Positions 1-9,699 are shown, counted from the first letter of the stretch. The stretch is 64,000 nucleotides of DNA from an uncultured Alphaproteobacteria bacterium (GCA_937864925.1 CALMFH010000064.1:19053-83052); one strand, 5' to 3'. Numbers and translations: made by a program. Notes: generated from the letters alone by a model not told the origin.

Positions 1-246
1 GTCGAGCGCTACCGCAACCTTCCGGCCGCCTACGTCGAGCGCATCACCGCCACCTACGCGCTGATCGACATCGCCTCCGGCACCACCGTCACCTCCGGCA
101 CCAGCTTCGGCCAGGCGGCTTACGACTATTCGCCGCAGCGCTACGCCAACGTCCGCGCCAAGCGCGACGCCGAGAATCGGGTCGCCACCACGGTCGCCGG
201 CGACATCCGCACCAAGCTCGCGGTGTTCTTCGCCACACGCGGCTGA
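1..246 (+). CDS. lptE: LptE-family LPS-assembly lipoprotein, 3' end only
   Basis: This is the C-terminal 81 codons of a gene that begins before the window; frame 1 is open from base 1 to the TGA at 244-246. The protein fragment (VERYRNLPAAYVERITATYA, then a run ending in KLAVFFATRG) has the beta-strand and helix pattern of the LptE/RlpB domain, the outer-membrane plug of the LptD LPS translocon. The identification leans on context: in Hyphomicrobiales lptE sits directly before holA, as here with a 65-bp gap. The lipobox and signal peptide would lie upstream and cannot be seen, so the family call is moderate. Confidence 0.65.
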   Translation, partial: VERYRNLPAAYVERITATYALIDIASGTTVTSGTSFGQAAYDYSPQRYANVRAKRDAENRVATTVAGDIRTKLAVFFATRG

Positions 247-311
247 GGCGGGGAGATTCCGACGACGACCGCCGGCCGGATATCCGATCGCACACGTTTC
301 GAAGGCGAATC

Positions 312-1349
312 ATGGTCGCGTTGAAACCGTCGGAGATCGAGCCCTTCGTCCGCCGTCCTTCGGATCGCGCGGCCGTCGTCCTCGTCTACGGTCCCGACGA
401 CGGTCTGGTCGCCGAGCGCGCCGGCGCCATCGTCCGCACCGCCGCCGGCAAGGCCGACGACCCGTTCTCGCTGGTCCGCCTCGACGGTGCCGAGATCGTC
501 TCCGACCCCGCCCGTCTGGTCGACGAAGCGACCACCGTCTCGCTCTTCGGCTCGCGCCGGGTGGTCTGGGTGCGCGATTGCGGCGCCCGCACCATCCTTC
601 CCGCCGTCCAACCTCTGCTCGACCGGCCGGACACGGGTTCCCTGGTGGTGATCGAAGCCGGCGATCTCAAGAAGGGCACCGGGCTGCGCAAGAAGGTCGA
701 GGAGCACCCGACCGCCGTCGCCATCCCCTGCTATCCCGACACCGCCCAGGACCTCGCCCGACTCATCGATCAGGAGCTGAAGGAGGCGAAACTCGCTATC
801 GACCGCGACGCCCGCGAAGCGCTCGAAGCGCATCTCGGCGCCGACCGCCTCGCCTCACGCGGTGAATTGCGCAAGCTCTGCCTCTATGTTCACGGCCGGG
901 AGCGCATCACCCTGGCCGATGTCGCCGCGATCGTCGGTGACGCCTCCGCCTTCGCCATGGACGAACTCATCGACGCGGTGGCCGGTGGCGATCTCGCGGA
1001 GGCCGACGCCACCCTCGGCAAGCTCGAAGCTTCCGGGACCCCGGCGCCGGTCGCCGGCACCATGCTCATTCGCCATTTCCAGCTGCTGGAACGGGCTCGG
1101 GCCGAGATCGGACCCGGCCGCAGCGCCTCCGACGTGGTCGAGCGCCTGCAGCCGCCGGTCTTCTTCCGCCGCCGCCCGGTTCTCGTCCGCCAGCTCGGTC
1201 TGTGGTCGAAAGATCGGCTCGCCCGTGCCCTCGATCTCCTCGACGACACCATGCGCGAGAGCCGCGCCAAGCCGCACCTCGCCGGCGCCATCGTTTCGGA
1301 AACGATTCTGAAACTCGCTCGCGCCGCATCGGTCGCGGCACGCCGTTGA
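312..1349 (+). CDS. holA: DNA polymerase III subunit delta
   Basis: A 345-residue HolA, the clamp-loader delta subunit that opens the beta sliding clamp during replication. The order of an AAA+-like N-terminal part (about residues 10-200, starting KPSEIEPFVRR and with the typical LVRLDGAEI and VVWVRDCG stretches) and an alpha-helical C-terminal collar part fits the family, and the length is usual (about 330-350). Like other delta subunits it has no convincing Walker A motif. The ATG at 312 is 65 bp after lptE and is likely cotranscribed with it. It converges on parB with a hairpin between them. Confidence 0.93.
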   Translation: MVALKPSEIEPFVRRPSDRAAVVLVYGPDDGLVAERAGAIVRTAAGKADDPFSLVRLDGAEIVSDPARLVDEATTVSLFGSRRVVWVRDCGARTILPAVQPLLDRPDTGSLVVIEAGDLKKGTGLRKKVEEHPTAVAIPCYPDTAQDLARLIDQELKEAKLAIDRDAREALEAHLGADRLASRGELRKLCLYVHGRERITLADVAAIVGDASAFAMDELIDAVAGGDLAEADATLGKLEASGTPAPVAGTMLIRHFQLLERARAEIGPGRSASDVVERLQPPVFFRRRPVLVRQLGLWSKDRLARALDLLDDTMRESRAKPHLAGAIVSETILKLARAASVAARR

Positions 1350-1408
1350 CGAGTCGCGCCGGCGGGGGCTCCGTGGCGTCCGTCGCCTAGCGTCCCGACC
1401 TCGGAACG

Positions 1409-1437
1409 AAAAAGGCGGACCCTCTCGGACCCGCCTT
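1409..1437 (-). terminator. Intrinsic terminator of parAB
   Basis: Arms AAGGCGG and CCGCCTT (1412-1418 and 1431-1437) can extend by two G-C pairs past a small internal loop. Read on the minus strand the hairpin ends in CCGCCTTTTTC, a T5 tract 28 bp past the parB stop. In the plus direction there is no T tract, so it serves parB better than holA. Confidence 0.75.
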
Positions 1438-1464
1438 CCCGAATGTCACCCGAGACCGTGCCGA

Positions 1465-2334
1465 TCAGGCGCGTTGCAGGCGCCGGCACACTTCGTCGAG
1501 CTGCTCCAACGAGCGATAACGCACCCGGACCTCACCGGAACCGTCCGCCTTGTGATCGATGACCACGGCCAAGCCGAGCGCGTCGGAAAGTGCCTTTTCG
1601 AGCGCCGCCGTATCGGCGTCCTTGTCCTTCTTCGGCCGACCGGGCTTCGGCACATCCGCCGGTCGCGGCGTCTGGGCGAGCGCTTCGGCCTGGCGCACCG
1701 ACAGGCCTTCGTCGACGATCCTGGTCGCCAACGCCTCCGGATTCGCCGCCGCGAGCACCGCACGGGCGTGGCCGGCGGTGATCCGGCCGGAGCGCAGATG
1801 CGCCTTGACCGGCTCCGACACCTTGAGTAGGCGCAGGGTGTTGGCGACGTGGCTGCGGCTCTTGCCGATGATCTCGCCGAGATCCTGCTGGGTGTAACCG
1901 AATTCCGCGATCAGCTGTTCGTAACCGAAGGCCTCTTCCAGTGGGTTGAGATCGGTGCGCTGGACGTTCTCGATGATCGCCAGCTCCAGCGCCTCCTTGT
2001 CGGAGACGTCCTGCACGATCACCGGGATCTCGTGCTGACCGGCGCGCTGCGACGCCCGCCACCGCCGCTCACCGGCGATGATCTCGTAGTGGTTGGCCAG
2101 GCCCTTCGCCGGCCGTACCAGGATCGGCTGGACCACGCCCTTCTCGCGGATCGACTTCGCCAACTCGCCGAGATCGGCATCGTCGAAGGCGCGCCGTGGA
2201 TTGCGCGGATTGGGGTGGATCATCTCGATCGGCACCCGCTTCGATCCCGAGCGCTCCGCCGCCGCGATCTCCGGCTCGGCCATGTCGCCGAGCAGCGCCG
2301 CCAATCCGCGTCCGAGCCGTCTGCGTTCTTCCAC
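1465..2334 (-). CDS. parB: Chromosome-partitioning protein ParB
   Basis: A 289-residue ParB. It binds parS, loads as a CTP-dependent sliding clamp and works with ParA to segregate the origin. Visible parts: N-terminal ParA-stimulating segment (RRLGRGLAALLGD, residues 5-17), the ParB/Srx CTPase domain with the GERRWR box at 88-93, a helix-turn-helix around 148-170 (TQQDLGEIIGKSRSHVANTL), and a C-terminal dimerisation domain. ATG at 2334. It lies 98 bp downstream of parA in the same direction. The cognate parS sites are the five TGTTTCACGTGAAACA-like elements mapped from 3280 to 13010. Confidence 0.97.
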   Translation of the reverse strand: MEERRRLGRGLAALLGDMAEPEIAAAERSGSKRVPIEMIHPNPRNPRRAFDDADLGELAKSIREKGVVQPILVRPAKGLANHYEIIAGERRWRASQRAGQHEIPVIVQDVSDKEALELAIIENVQRTDLNPLEEAFGYEQLIAEFGYTQQDLGEIIGKSRSHVANTLRLLKVSEPVKAHLRSGRITAGHARAVLAAANPEALATRIVDEGLSVRQAEALAQTPRPADVPKPGRPKKDKDADTAALEKALSDALGLAVVIDHKADGSGEVRVRYRSLEQLDEVCRRLQRA

Positions 2335-2386
2335 TGTCGCCTCCCGAGGCCTGCGAGCCGCCGCCGACCCGCCCTGTATCTCTCAC

Positions 2387-2404
2387 GCCCGGACACGTCC
2401 GGGC
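2387..2404. repeat. GC-rich palindrome between parA and parB
   Basis: GCCCGGAC-AC-GTCCGGGC, two 8-bp arms with a 2-bp centre, lies in the 98-bp parA-parB gap. It may moderate readthrough from parA to parB or be a protein site. Nothing else supports a role. Confidence 0.4.
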
Positions 2405-2432
2405 AGACGTCACCGATCGTCCCGAACCCGTC

Positions 2433-3260
2433 TCACGCTGCCACTTCGGCTCGGATCCGCCGCTCGCGCTGGATGATCTCCGAAGCGAGGCGGAGATAGG
2501 CCTGGCTGCCGGCCGACTTCAGGTCGTAGAGCAGCGCCGGCTTGCCGTGCGACGGCGCTTCCGAGATGCGGACATTGCGCGGAATGATCGTGTCGTAGAC
2601 CGCCGCGCCCATGTGCTGGCGCACGTCCGCCACCACCTGACCGGAGAGGTTGTTGCGCGCGTCGTACATGGTCAGCACGATGCCGTGGATGGTCAGCTCC
2701 GGATTGAGCGCCCCCTTGACCTGCTCGACCGTCGAAAGCAGCTGCGACAGGCCCTCCAGCGCGAAGAATTCGCACTGCAACGGCACCAACACCGAATGCG
2801 AGGCGGTCATCGCGTTGATGGTCAGGAGATTCAGCGACGGCGGGCAATCGACCAGGACATAGGTGAACCGCGGCCCGTCGTCCTGCGCCGTCTCGATGTA
2901 GTCGGCGATCGCCTTGCGCAGCCGGTAGGCGCGATCGGCGGTCGATGCGATCTCCAGCTCGACCCCGAGCAGGTCGAGGGTCGACGGCGCCACCCACAGC
3001 CGCGGTACCGCCGTCTCGATCAACACCTCTTCGAGCGTGTTGTCGCCGACCAGAACATCGTAGGTCGAGCGCTTGCGCGACCGCCGATCGATGCCGAGGC
3101 CGGTCGAGGCGTTGCCCTGCGGGTCGAGATCGACGATCAGCACCTCCTCGCCGATCGCGGCGAGCGCCGTACCGAGGTTGATCGCGGTCGTGGTCTTGCC
3201 GACGCCACCCTTCTGGTTGGCGAGGGCGAGAACGCGGGGCGACTTGGAGAGCTTGGCCAT
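2433..3260 (-). CDS. parA: Chromosome-partitioning ATPase ParA
   Basis: A 275-residue ParA/Soj Walker-type ATPase that binds nucleoid DNA and moves ParB-parS complexes. The deviant Walker A motif KGGVGKTT is at residues 17-24, followed by VDLDPQGNASTGLG (A') and the switch VLVDCPPSL. I start it at ATG 3260 (MAKLSKSPRV), which leaves 13 bp after rsmG. A start 27 bp upstream (MKSPDGAPF) would overlap the rsmG end and parS site 1 and looks less natural. It is in a leftward run mnmE-mnmG-rsmG-parA-parB, an order common in this class. Confidence 0.96.
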   Translation of the reverse strand: MAKLSKSPRVLALANQKGGVGKTTTAINLGTALAAIGEEVLIVDLDPQGNASTGLGIDRRSRKRSTYDVLVGDNTLEEVLIETAVPRLWVAPSTLDLLGVELEIASTADRAYRLRKAIADYIETAQDDGPRFTYVLVDCPPSLNLLTINAMTASHSVLVPLQCEFFALEGLSQLLSTVEQVKGALNPELTIHGIVLTMYDARNNLSGQVVADVRQHMGAAVYDTIIPRNVRISEAPSHGKPALLYDLKSAGSQAYLRLASEIIQRERRIRAEVAA

Positions 3261-3273
3261 GAACGGCGCTCCA

Positions 3274-3936
3274 TCAGGGCTTTTCACGTGAAACGATCTT
3301 GCGGATCTCGACCAACCGGCCCGTCGGATCCGTCTTGCTCTGATGTTCTATCAGATCCAGAGCCCAAGATAGAGTAGCTTCCTTCAGTTCAGCCCCAAAA
3401 TCTTGTCCTTTGTGGAAAACTGCGACCGCCCCGCGAGCCACCAACGGGGCCGCCCAGGCGCACAGTCGATCGAGGCCGGCAAGGGCTCGCGCCGACACCG
3501 CATCGACCGGTTCGATGAAGCCACCGACGAAATCCTCGATCCGCCGATCGTGCACGATCGCCGGCGCGCCGGTCTCCCGCGCCACCGTCCGCAGGAACGC
3601 CGCCTTCCCTTTGTTGCTCTCGACCAGATGAACCGCTGCCCCCGGCGTCTCGGCGAGAAGAATCGCCGTCACCAACCCGGGAAAACCGGCGCCGGACCCG
3701 AGATCGACCCATCGCCGAGCCTGCGGCAGCAGGGCCCGTGCCTGCGCCGAATCGGCGACATGCCGACTCCAGATCCGCGAGAGGGTGGTGGGCGCCACCA
3801 GATTTTGGCTCTTCTGCCATTTCGCCACCAGAGCGACATGGATCTCGAGCCGCTCCCGCGTTTCACGTGAAACCGCGACGATGCCGTCGAGCGCCTCCGG
3901 CCCGTCGTCGATGGTCGGCACACTCGTTCTTCTCAT
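3274..3936 (-). CDS. rsmG: 16S rRNA (guanine-527-N7) methyltransferase RsmG
   Basis: A 220-residue GidB/RsmG enzyme that uses S-adenosylmethionine to methylate G527 of 16S rRNA. The SAM-binding motif VDLGSGAGFPGL is near residues 88-99, and DAVSARAL and VFHKGQ follow as in the family. It lies 27 bp after mnmG and 13 bp before parA. Two ParB-binding sites sit inside its reading frame, one at each end, both read as V-S-R-E (VSRETRE near residues 22-28 and VSREKP at the C-terminus). The protein sequence there is therefore shaped by DNA function. Confidence 0.95.
   Translation of the reverse strand: MRRTSVPTIDDGPEALDGIVAVSRETRERLEIHVALVAKWQKSQNLVAPTTLSRIWSRHVADSAQARALLPQARRWVDLGSGAGFPGLVTAILLAETPGAAVHLVESNKGKAAFLRTVARETGAPAIVHDRRIEDFVGGFIEPVDAVSARALAGLDRLCAWAAPLVARGAVAVFHKGQDFGAELKEATLSWALDLIEHQSKTDPTGRLVEIRKIVSREKP
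3280..3295. other. parS: parS site 1 (13/16)
   Basis: CTTTTCACGTGAAACG keeps the central TTTCACGTGAAA and matches TGTTTCACGTGAAACA at 13 of 16 positions. It covers the last codons of rsmG and ends 20 bp upstream of the chosen parA start. Confidence 0.8.
3859..3874. other. parS: parS site 2 (14/16)
   Basis: CGTTTCACGTGAAACC matches the consensus at 14 of 16 positions and lies inside the N-terminal coding part of rsmG, 62 bp from its start codon. Confidence 0.85.
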
Positions 3937-3963
3937 CGTACCGCTCCCGAATCGACGATCCCG

Positions 3964-5919
3964 TCACCCCTGTCCCACGCCACCGCTCATCCTACCCGAC
4001 GACCCACCTCTCGGCGCTTCCGTCGCGGCAAAATCCACACCGTCGGCTCCACCGTCGCTCTCCGCCCGCCGCCCCTTGCGCACGTGGGCGAGCAACAGCG
4101 TCAACGCCGCAGGTGTCATTCCGTCTATGCGTCCCGCCTGCCCCAGGGTCCTCGGACCCACGGCGAGAAGTTTCTGGCGAATCTCGTTCGACAATCCGGG
4201 GATCTCGGCGAAATCGAGATCCGGTGGCAGCCGCACCGCCTCTTCACGTCGCAACTCCCCGATGTCCGCCTCCTGCCGTCGCAGGTAGACGGCATAGCGC
4301 GCGTCGATTTCGATCTGCTCCCCGACGTCGGCTCTGAGCCGACCGAGTTCCGGCCACACGCCCCGAAGTCGCTCCAGCGACACCTCCGGATAGGCCAGAA
4401 GATCGAAGGCCGACCGGCGCACCCCGTCCCGATTGACCGCGATCCCGTGTCGCTCGGCCTCCGACGGCGTCAACGACAACGACCGCACCAGCGCCTCGCC
4501 ATCGGCGATCGCCGCAGCTTTCGCCGCGAAGACGGCACACCGCCGCGGTCCGACCAACCCGAGATCCGTCCCGATCGGGGTCAACCGCCGATCGGCATTG
4601 TCGGCGCGCAGACTGAGACGGTATTCCGACCGCGACGTGAACATCCGATAAGGTTCGGTGATCCCTCGGGTGACCAGATCGTCGATCATCACCCCGAGAT
4701 AACCGTCACCGCGATCGAACACGTGCAGCGTCGTTCCGGAGGCGAATCGAGCCGCATTGAGGCCCGCGACGAGCCCCTGCGCCGCCGCTTCCTCGTAACC
4801 CGTCGTCCCGTTGATCTGCCCCGCGAGGAAAAGCCCCTCCACCCTCTTCACCGCCAGGCTCGGATCGAGTTCGCGCGGATCGACATGATCGTATTCGATC
4901 GCGTAGCCCGGTCGGAACAGCTCCACTCGCTCGAGCCCGGGTATCGACCGCAGCATCGCCACCTGTGCGTCCTCGGGGAGCGACGTCGACAGGCCGTTGG
5001 GATAGACTGTCGGGTCGTCCAACCCTTCCGGCTCCAGGAAGATCTGATGGCCTTCCCGGTCACCGAAGCGGACGATCTTGTCCTCGATCGACGGGCAATA
5101 GCGTGGGCCGCGGCTGTCGATGTGTCCGCCGTACATGGCCGAACGGGAGAGATTGGCGCGGATGATCCGGTGCGTCTCGTCGGTGGTCCGGGTGATCCCG
5201 CAGGCGATCTGCGGATTGACGATGCGCTCGGTCAGCGTCGAGAAGGGTACGGGATCGGGATCGGCCTCCTGTCGCTCCACCGAAGTCCAATCGATCGTCC
5301 GGCCGTCGAGCCGAGCCGGCGTACCGGTCTTCAATCGTCCGAGCCGTAGACCGAGCCCCGCGAGGCTGTCCGACAACCCCCTCGCCGCGCGGTCGCCGAC
5401 GCGCCCGCCCGAGGTCTTCTTCTCACCGATGTGCATCAGTCCGTTGAGGAAGGTGCCGGTGGCGATCACCACGGCGCGACAGCCGATCTCGCTCCCGTCG
5501 CCGCAGGTGACACCGATGATTCGCCGCCCCTGCCACCTCAGGCTCGTGACCTCCGCTTCGATCACTGCGAGGTTCTCGGTCGCCGCAATCTCCTGCTGCA
5601 TCGCCTGGGCATAGAGCTTTCGATCCGCCTGCGTCCGCGGTCCCCGAACGGCAGGGCCCTTGCGTCGATTGAGCATCCGGAACTGGATCCCGCCGGCGTC
5701 GGCGATCCGTCCCATCAACCCGTCGAGCGCGTCGACCTCCCGCACGAGATGGCCCTTGCCGAGCCCGCCGATCGCCGGATTGCAAGACATCACGCCGATC
5801 GTCTCGAAGCGATGGGTGACGAGGACCGTGCGCGCTCCGAGACGCGCCGCCGCCGCCGCCGCTTCGCAGCCGGCGTGACCGCCCCCGATCACCACCACGT
5901 CGTTGCGTCTGCCGTCCAC
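3964..5919 (-). CDS. mnmG: tRNA uridine-5-carboxymethylaminomethyl synthase subunit MnmG
   Basis: A 651-residue MnmG (GidA), the FAD-dependent partner of MnmE that modifies wobble U34 in tRNAs. The dinucleotide-binding motif [20 protein letters not shown] begins at residue 8. The [13 protein letters not shown] and [19 protein letters not shown] stretches and the YEEAAAQG motif are diagnostic. The C-terminal GidA-associated domain carries the expected helical bundle. It is encoded in the same leftward run as mnmE, with a 172-bp gap that holds the perfect parS site and a hairpin. Confidence 0.97.
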   Translation of the reverse strand: MDGRRNDVVVIGGGHAGCEAAAAAARLGARTVLVTHRFETIGVMSCNPAIGGLGKGHLVREVDALDGLMGRIADAGGIQFRMLNRRKGPAVRGPRTQADRKLYAQAMQQEIAATENLAVIEAEVTSLRWQGRRIIGVTCGDGSEIGCRAVVIATGTFLNGLMHIGEKKTSGGRVGDRAARGLSDSLAGLGLRLGRLKTGTPARLDGRTIDWTSVERQEADPDPVPFSTLTERIVNPQIACGITRTTDETHRIIRANLSRSAMYGGHIDSRGPRYCPSIEDKIVRFGDREGHQIFLEPEGLDDPTVYPNGLSTSLPEDAQVAMLRSIPGLERVELFRPGYAIEYDHVDPRELDPSLAVKRVEGLFLAGQINGTTGYEEAAAQGLVAGLNAARFASGTTLHVFDRGDGYLGVMIDDLVTRGITEPYRMFTSRSEYRLSLRADNADRRLTPIGTDLGLVGPRRCAVFAAKAAAIADGEALVRSLSLTPSEAERHGIAVNRDGVRRSAFDLLAYPEVSLERLRGVWPELGRLRADVGEQIEIDARYAVYLRRQEADIGELRREEAVRLPPDLDFAEIPGLSNEIRQKLLAVGPRTLGQAGRIDGMTPAALTLLLAHVRKGRRAESDGGADGVDFAATEAPRGGSSGRMSGGVGQG

Positions 5920-6022
5920 ATCACCCTCGCTTCCCGATCGCCGATCGGCCCTTCATCCGCCGTCAAGTCCGTCGCATCCCGATCGCCCGCACGACGCGAC
6001 CCACCCGCGGCGCGGAACATCC

Positions 6023-6087
6023 GAATCGTACCGGAGTCGAATCGGTGTTTCACGTGAAACAGATTCGATCCGCTTACGAATCGAATC
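6023..6087. repeat. Cluster of six GANTC sites around parS
   Basis: GANTC, the CcrM methylase target in alphaproteobacteria, occurs at 6023, 6034, 6039, 6062, 6078 and 6083 (start positions). Three are on each side of the perfect parS. At about 69% GC a GANTC is expected roughly once in 350 bp, so six in 65 bp is a clear local excess. The role is unknown. Confidence 0.85.
6046..6061. other. parS: parS site 3, perfect 16/16
   Basis: TGTTTCACGTGAAACA is an exact copy of the bacterial parS consensus, in the mnmG-mnmE intergenic gap. It is the best match in the window and likely the main ParB loading site. Confidence 0.95.
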
Positions 6088-6094
6088 TGTTTCA
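6055..6094 (-). terminator. Perfect 15-bp inverted repeat after mnmE
   Basis: Arms TGAAACAGATTCGAT (6055-6069) and ATCGAATCTGTTTCA (6080-6094) flank a 10-nt loop. On the minus strand the first arm starts with the mnmE stop codon, so a hairpin forms right at the end of that transcript. No T tract follows. The outer half overlaps the right half of parS, so the repeat may be a DNA-level element rather than a terminator. Confidence 0.55.
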
Positions 6095-7423
6095 TTTTCC
6101 GATGCAGAATTCCCCGAAGATCACGTCGAGCAACTCCTCCACTCCGATCTCCCCGGTGATCCGCCCCAATGCGTCACCGGCACGTCGAAGGTCTTCCGAT
6201 CTCATCTCAGCGGCCTTTCCCGGTTCGTCCACCGCCCGATCGAGCTCCTTCAGAGCGGTATCGAGATGGCTGCGATGCCGATCGCGGCTCGGCACCCCGA
6301 CCGCTCCACCGCCACACATCCGTTCCGCCGCTTCCGTCAATTCTCTCGTCAGAGCCTCGAGTCCATCGCCCGTCGTCGTCGATATCGCCATCACTTTCGT
6401 TGCGGATTCGAATCGTCTTTCCGAAACCTCCGGACCGAGATCCACCTTCGTCTTGACGATCCAGACCTCCGGATCCCACAAGCCGCCGGCGATGACATCG
6501 CCACCCTCGACGTCGGGCGCCTCGAGCCACAACACCAGATCGGCGTCCCGCCCACGTGCCAGGGCGCGGCGCATACCTTCCGCCTCGACCCGCCCGGCGG
6601 AACCCCGCAGGCCGGCCGTGTCCACCACCGTCACCGCCCATCCACCGAGATCGAGATGGACTTCGATCAGGTCACGAGTCGTCCCCGCTTCTTCCGTGAC
6701 GATGGCGACGTCTCGGCGCGCCAATGCGTTCAGCAGACTGGATTTGCCCGCATTGGGCGCACCGAGCAGAACCACTTGGAGACCGTTGCGCACCCGTTCG
6801 CCCCGATCGCCGTCCGCCATATGAGCCCGCAACTCCCGCCTGAGCTCGTCCGCCTCGTACCATGCCTCCTCCGCCACCGAGCCCGGCACGTCCTCCTCGT
6901 CGGCGAAATCGAAGTCCGCCTCGATCAGCGCTCGAATTCGAACCAGCCGCGCTCGCCACGCACCGTACCGTCGACGGAGCGCCCCTTCCGCCTGACTCAT
7001 CGCCTGCCGCCGTTGTCCTTCCGTTTCCGCGACGAGAAGATCCGCCAGACCTTCCACTTCCGTGAGGTCGAGCCGCCCGGAGAGAAAAGCCCTCCGGGTG
7101 AATTCTCCGGATTCCGCCGGCCGTAGTCCCTCGAAACCTCCGAGCTCCCGGTGGAGCGCTGCGATCACCGCCCGACTGCCGTGCACCTGAAGCTCCGCCA
7201 TGTCCTCCCCGGTGAAGCTCGCCGGTCCCGGAAACCACGCCACCAGGCCTCGATCGATGGCGATACCGTTGCGATCGCGAATCGACCGCAACGCGAGGTT
7301 CCTGGGCGGCGGCAGACTGCCCGTCATCGTTTCGAGAACGAATCGGCAGGCCGGGCCGCTGAGCCGGATCACCGCGACGCCGCTCGGCAGGTTCCCACTC
7401 GACAGGGCATAGATCGTCTCCAT
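6092..7423 (-). CDS. mnmE: tRNA modification GTPase MnmE
   Basis: A 443-residue MnmE (TrmE), which with MnmG uses 5,10-methylene-THF and glycine to modify U34. The N-terminal tetrahydrofolate-binding domain begins [20 protein letters not shown]. The inserted G domain shows [12 protein letters not shown] (P-loop), TTRDLIE and DTAGLR, and the chain ends in FCIGK with the conserved catalytic cysteine. The ATG at 7423 has GGTGGAGGATGG just upstream. A TTG 15 bp further out is possible but poorer. The neighbour upstream is the divergent DUF255 gene. Confidence 0.97.
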   Translation of the reverse strand: METIYALSSGNLPSGVAVIRLSGPACRFVLETMTGSLPPPRNLALRSIRDRNGIAIDRGLVAWFPGPASFTGEDMAELQVHGSRAVIAALHRELGGFEGLRPAESGEFTRRAFLSGRLDLTEVEGLADLLVAETEGQRRQAMSQAEGALRRRYGAWRARLVRIRALIEADFDFADEEDVPGSVAEEAWYEADELRRELRAHMADGDRGERVRNGLQVVLLGAPNAGKSSLLNALARRDVAIVTEEAGTTRDLIEVHLDLGGWAVTVVDTAGLRGSAGRVEAEGMRRALARGRDADLVLWLEAPDVEGGDVIAGGLWDPEVWIVKTKVDLGPEVSERRFESATKVMAISTTTGDGLEALTRELTEAAERMCGGGAVGVPSRDRHRSHLDTALKELDRAVDEPGKAAEMRSEDLRRAGDALGRITGEIGVEELLDVIFGEFCIGK

Positions 7424-7500
7424 CCATCCTCCACCCAAACTCTCGTCACGCCGTATCGTCGCTCTATCTTCTCCCCCGGTCCCCTCCCCGGAGTAACCTC

Positions 7501-9519
7501 GTGCCCCTACCCGCCGCCAATCTTCTCTCCGGCTCGTCGAGCCCCTATCTGCTGCAGCACGCCGCGAACCCGGTGCACTGGCGCCCCTGGGGACCCGAAG
7601 CTCTCGCCGAAGCCGCCGCGACCGGCAAGCCGATCCTGCTCTCGGTCGGTTATGCCGCTTGCCACTGGTGCCACGTCATGGCCCACGAGTCCTTCGAGGA
7701 CCCCGAAGCCGCCGAGGTGATGAACCGGTTGTTCGTGAACATCAAGGTCGATCGCGAAGAACGACCCGACATCGACCAGATCTACATGGCCGCCCTCCAT
7801 GGCCTCGGCGAACCCGGCGGCTGGCCGCTCACCATGTTCCTCGACCCGGCCGGTCGGCCGTTCTGGGGCGGCACCTATTTCCCCCGCCGCGCCCGCTGGG
7901 GCAAGCCGGGCTTCGTCGATCTCATTCGCGAGATCGCCCGAATCCACGCCGAAGAGCCCGACAAGGTCGCCCACAACGCCGCCGCGCTGCGCGATCACCT
8001 CGCGGATCGGATACCGACCACTCCCCGCGATCTCGGGACGGCATTCCTCGATGCCGCCGCCGATCGTCTCCTCGGCCTCTTCGATTCCATCGAGGGCGGC
8101 ACCCGGGGCGCCCCGAAATTCCCGCAGACCCAACTCCTCGAAGCCTGGTGGCGCGCCGGGCACCGCCGCGCCGGCGCCCCCGCCTTCCATGCCGTGCTGC
8201 ACACCCTCGAACGCATGAGCCTCGGCGGCATCTGGGACCACCTCGGCGGCGGTTACGCCCGCTATTCGGTCGATGACCGCTGGCTCGTCCCCCACTTCGA
8301 GAAGATGCTCTACGACAACGCCCAGCTCCTCGACCTGCTCGGTCGCGCCTGGACGATGACCGGGAAACGATTGTTCCGCGACCGAATCGAGGAAACGGTC
8401 GGCTGGCTCTCCCGCGAGATGCGCCGACCGGAGGGTGGTTTCGCCTCCGCGATCGATGCTGACAGCGAGCACGAGGAAGGGAAGTTCTACGTCTGGAGCG
8501 CCGCCGAAATCCACGAGGTCCTCGGCTCCGCCGCGGCCGAATTCGCCGCCGCCTACGATGTCCACCCCGGTGGCAATTGGGAAGGTAAGACCATCCTCAC
8601 CCGCTCCCTCACTCCCGACCACGGCGATCCCGAGCGCGAAACCCGCCTCGCCGAAGGCCGCCGACGGCTCTTCGCTCGGCGCGCCGCACGTGTGCGGCCG
8701 ATGACCGACGACAAGGTTCTCGCCGACTGGAACGGTGGCGCCATCACCGGGCTCACGCTCGTTGCCCGCCGTCTCGATCGCCCCGACTGGCTCGACCTCG
8801 CCCGCGATGCCTATCGCTTCGTTTCCGAATCGATGGGCCGCGGCGATCGCCTCGCCCATTCCTGGCGCGACGGCGCCATGGTCTTTCCCGGCCTGTCGAG
8901 CGACCTGGCTCAGATGGCCCGCGCCGCACTCACCCTGCACGAGACCACCCGCGACCCCGGTTACCTCGCCGATGCCGAACGCTGGCTCGCCGCCCTCGAC
9001 CGCCACCACGCGGATCCCGCCGGCGGCTGGTTCCTCACCGCGGACGACGCCGAAGCGTTGATCGTACGCCCGGCTTCGTCGAAGGACGACGCCACCCCCA
9101 ACCCGAATGCCGTGGCGATCGACGCCCTCCTGCGCCTCGCCGTCCTGAGCGGCGACGAGAACCACCGCTCACGCGCCGAGGTCGAACTTCGTGCCTTCGC
9201 CGAGGTGATGACCGAGGATCTGTTCGCGACCGCCTCGCTCGCTTCCGCCCTGGACCTCGCCCTCGGTCTCGTCGAGGTCGTACTGGTCGCCCCTTCGGGG
9301 ACCGACCCCGTTCCGCTCCGCCGCGTCGTCTTCGAAGCGACCGATCCGCGGATCGTCCTGTTCGAAACCGAATCGACCGGAACGCTTCCCGCGACCCATC
9401 CTGCCCACGGTAAGATCGCCATCGACGGCCGGCCGACCGTCTGGATCTGCCGCCGGGGTGCCTGCGGTCTGCCGATCGGCGACCCCGCGACGTTGCACCG
9501 TCTGCTCGAACCGGCCTAG
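7501..9519 (+). CDS. Thioredoxin-domain DUF255 protein (YyaL/SSP411 type)
   Basis: A 672-residue protein of the YyaL/spermatogenesis-associated-protein-20 family. Residues about 1-165 form a DUF255 thioredoxin-like domain with the redox-type motif [15 protein letters not shown] near 56-70, while the remainder is an alpha/alpha barrel of the glycosidase/epimerase superfamily ([28 protein letters not shown]). The molecular function is unsettled in the family. GTG start at 7501 is preceded by GGAG (spacing 7). It is divergent from mnmE across 77 bp, and stands alone between the mnmE and rho runs. Confidence 0.9.
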   Translation: MPLPAANLLSGSSSPYLLQHAANPVHWRPWGPEALAEAAATGKPILLSVGYAACHWCHVMAHESFEDPEAAEVMNRLFVNIKVDREERPDIDQIYMAALHGLGEPGGWPLTMFLDPAGRPFWGGTYFPRRARWGKPGFVDLIREIARIHAEEPDKVAHNAAALRDHLADRIPTTPRDLGTAFLDAAADRLLGLFDSIEGGTRGAPKFPQTQLLEAWWRAGHRRAGAPAFHAVLHTLERMSLGGIWDHLGGGYARYSVDDRWLVPHFEKMLYDNAQLLDLLGRAWTMTGKRLFRDRIEETVGWLSREMRRPEGGFASAIDADSEHEEGKFYVWSAAEIHEVLGSAAAEFAAAYDVHPGGNWEGKTILTRSLTPDHGDPERETRLAEGRRRLFARRAARVRPMTDDKVLADWNGGAITGLTLVARRLDRPDWLDLARDAYRFVSESMGRGDRLAHSWRDGAMVFPGLSSDLAQMARAALTLHETTRDPGYLADAERWLAALDRHHADPAGGWFLTADDAEALIVRPASSKDDATPNPNAVAIDALLRLAVLSGDENHRSRAEVELRAFAEVMTEDLFATASLASALDLALGLVEVVLVAPSGTDPVPLRRVVFEATDPRIVLFETESTGTLPATHPAHGKIAIDGRPTVWICRRGACGLPIGDPATLHRLLEPA

Positions 9520-9645
9520 ACGACCACGTCCCTGCGTCGGCGTACCGTCGACCGCCCGTGGTCCGCCGATTTCTCCGGTCTCGTCGGTCGATCACCCTCG
9601 CCACCGAAACGGACCGCATCCGATTCGATCTCGGATCTGCGCCGA

Positions 9646-9661
9646 TGATTCACGTGAAACA
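9646..9661. other. parS: parS site 4 (15/16) with embedded GATTC
   Basis: TGATTCACGTGAAACA differs from consensus only at position 3. The change creates a GATTC CcrM site (9647-9651) inside the centromere element. Further GATTC sites lie at 9622, 9704 and 9720. The site is in the gap between the convergent DUF255 gene and rho. Confidence 0.88.
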
Positions 9662-9699
9662 GCGAAAGGGCGCCGCGGTCTCCCCCGGCACCCTTTCGC
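9662..9699 (-). terminator. Terminator hairpin of rho
   Basis: Arms GCGAAAGGGCGCCG (9662-9675) and CGGCACCCTTTCGC (9686-9699) pair over 13 of 14 positions around a 10-nt loop, 28 bp past the rho stop. There is no strong T tract, so it may act as a bidirectional stop or RNA-stability hairpin for both convergent genes. Confidence 0.6.

Noticed and set aside
5889..6095. A 68-codon minus-strand frame over the perfect parS
   Set aside because: It overlaps the mnmG start and the mnmE stop, and its content is dictated by the parS and inverted repeat.
8686..8696. Another CACGTG near 8.69 kb, and one at about 4.08 kb
   Set aside because: The flanks do not continue as TTT/AAA, so these are coding coincidences and not parS.
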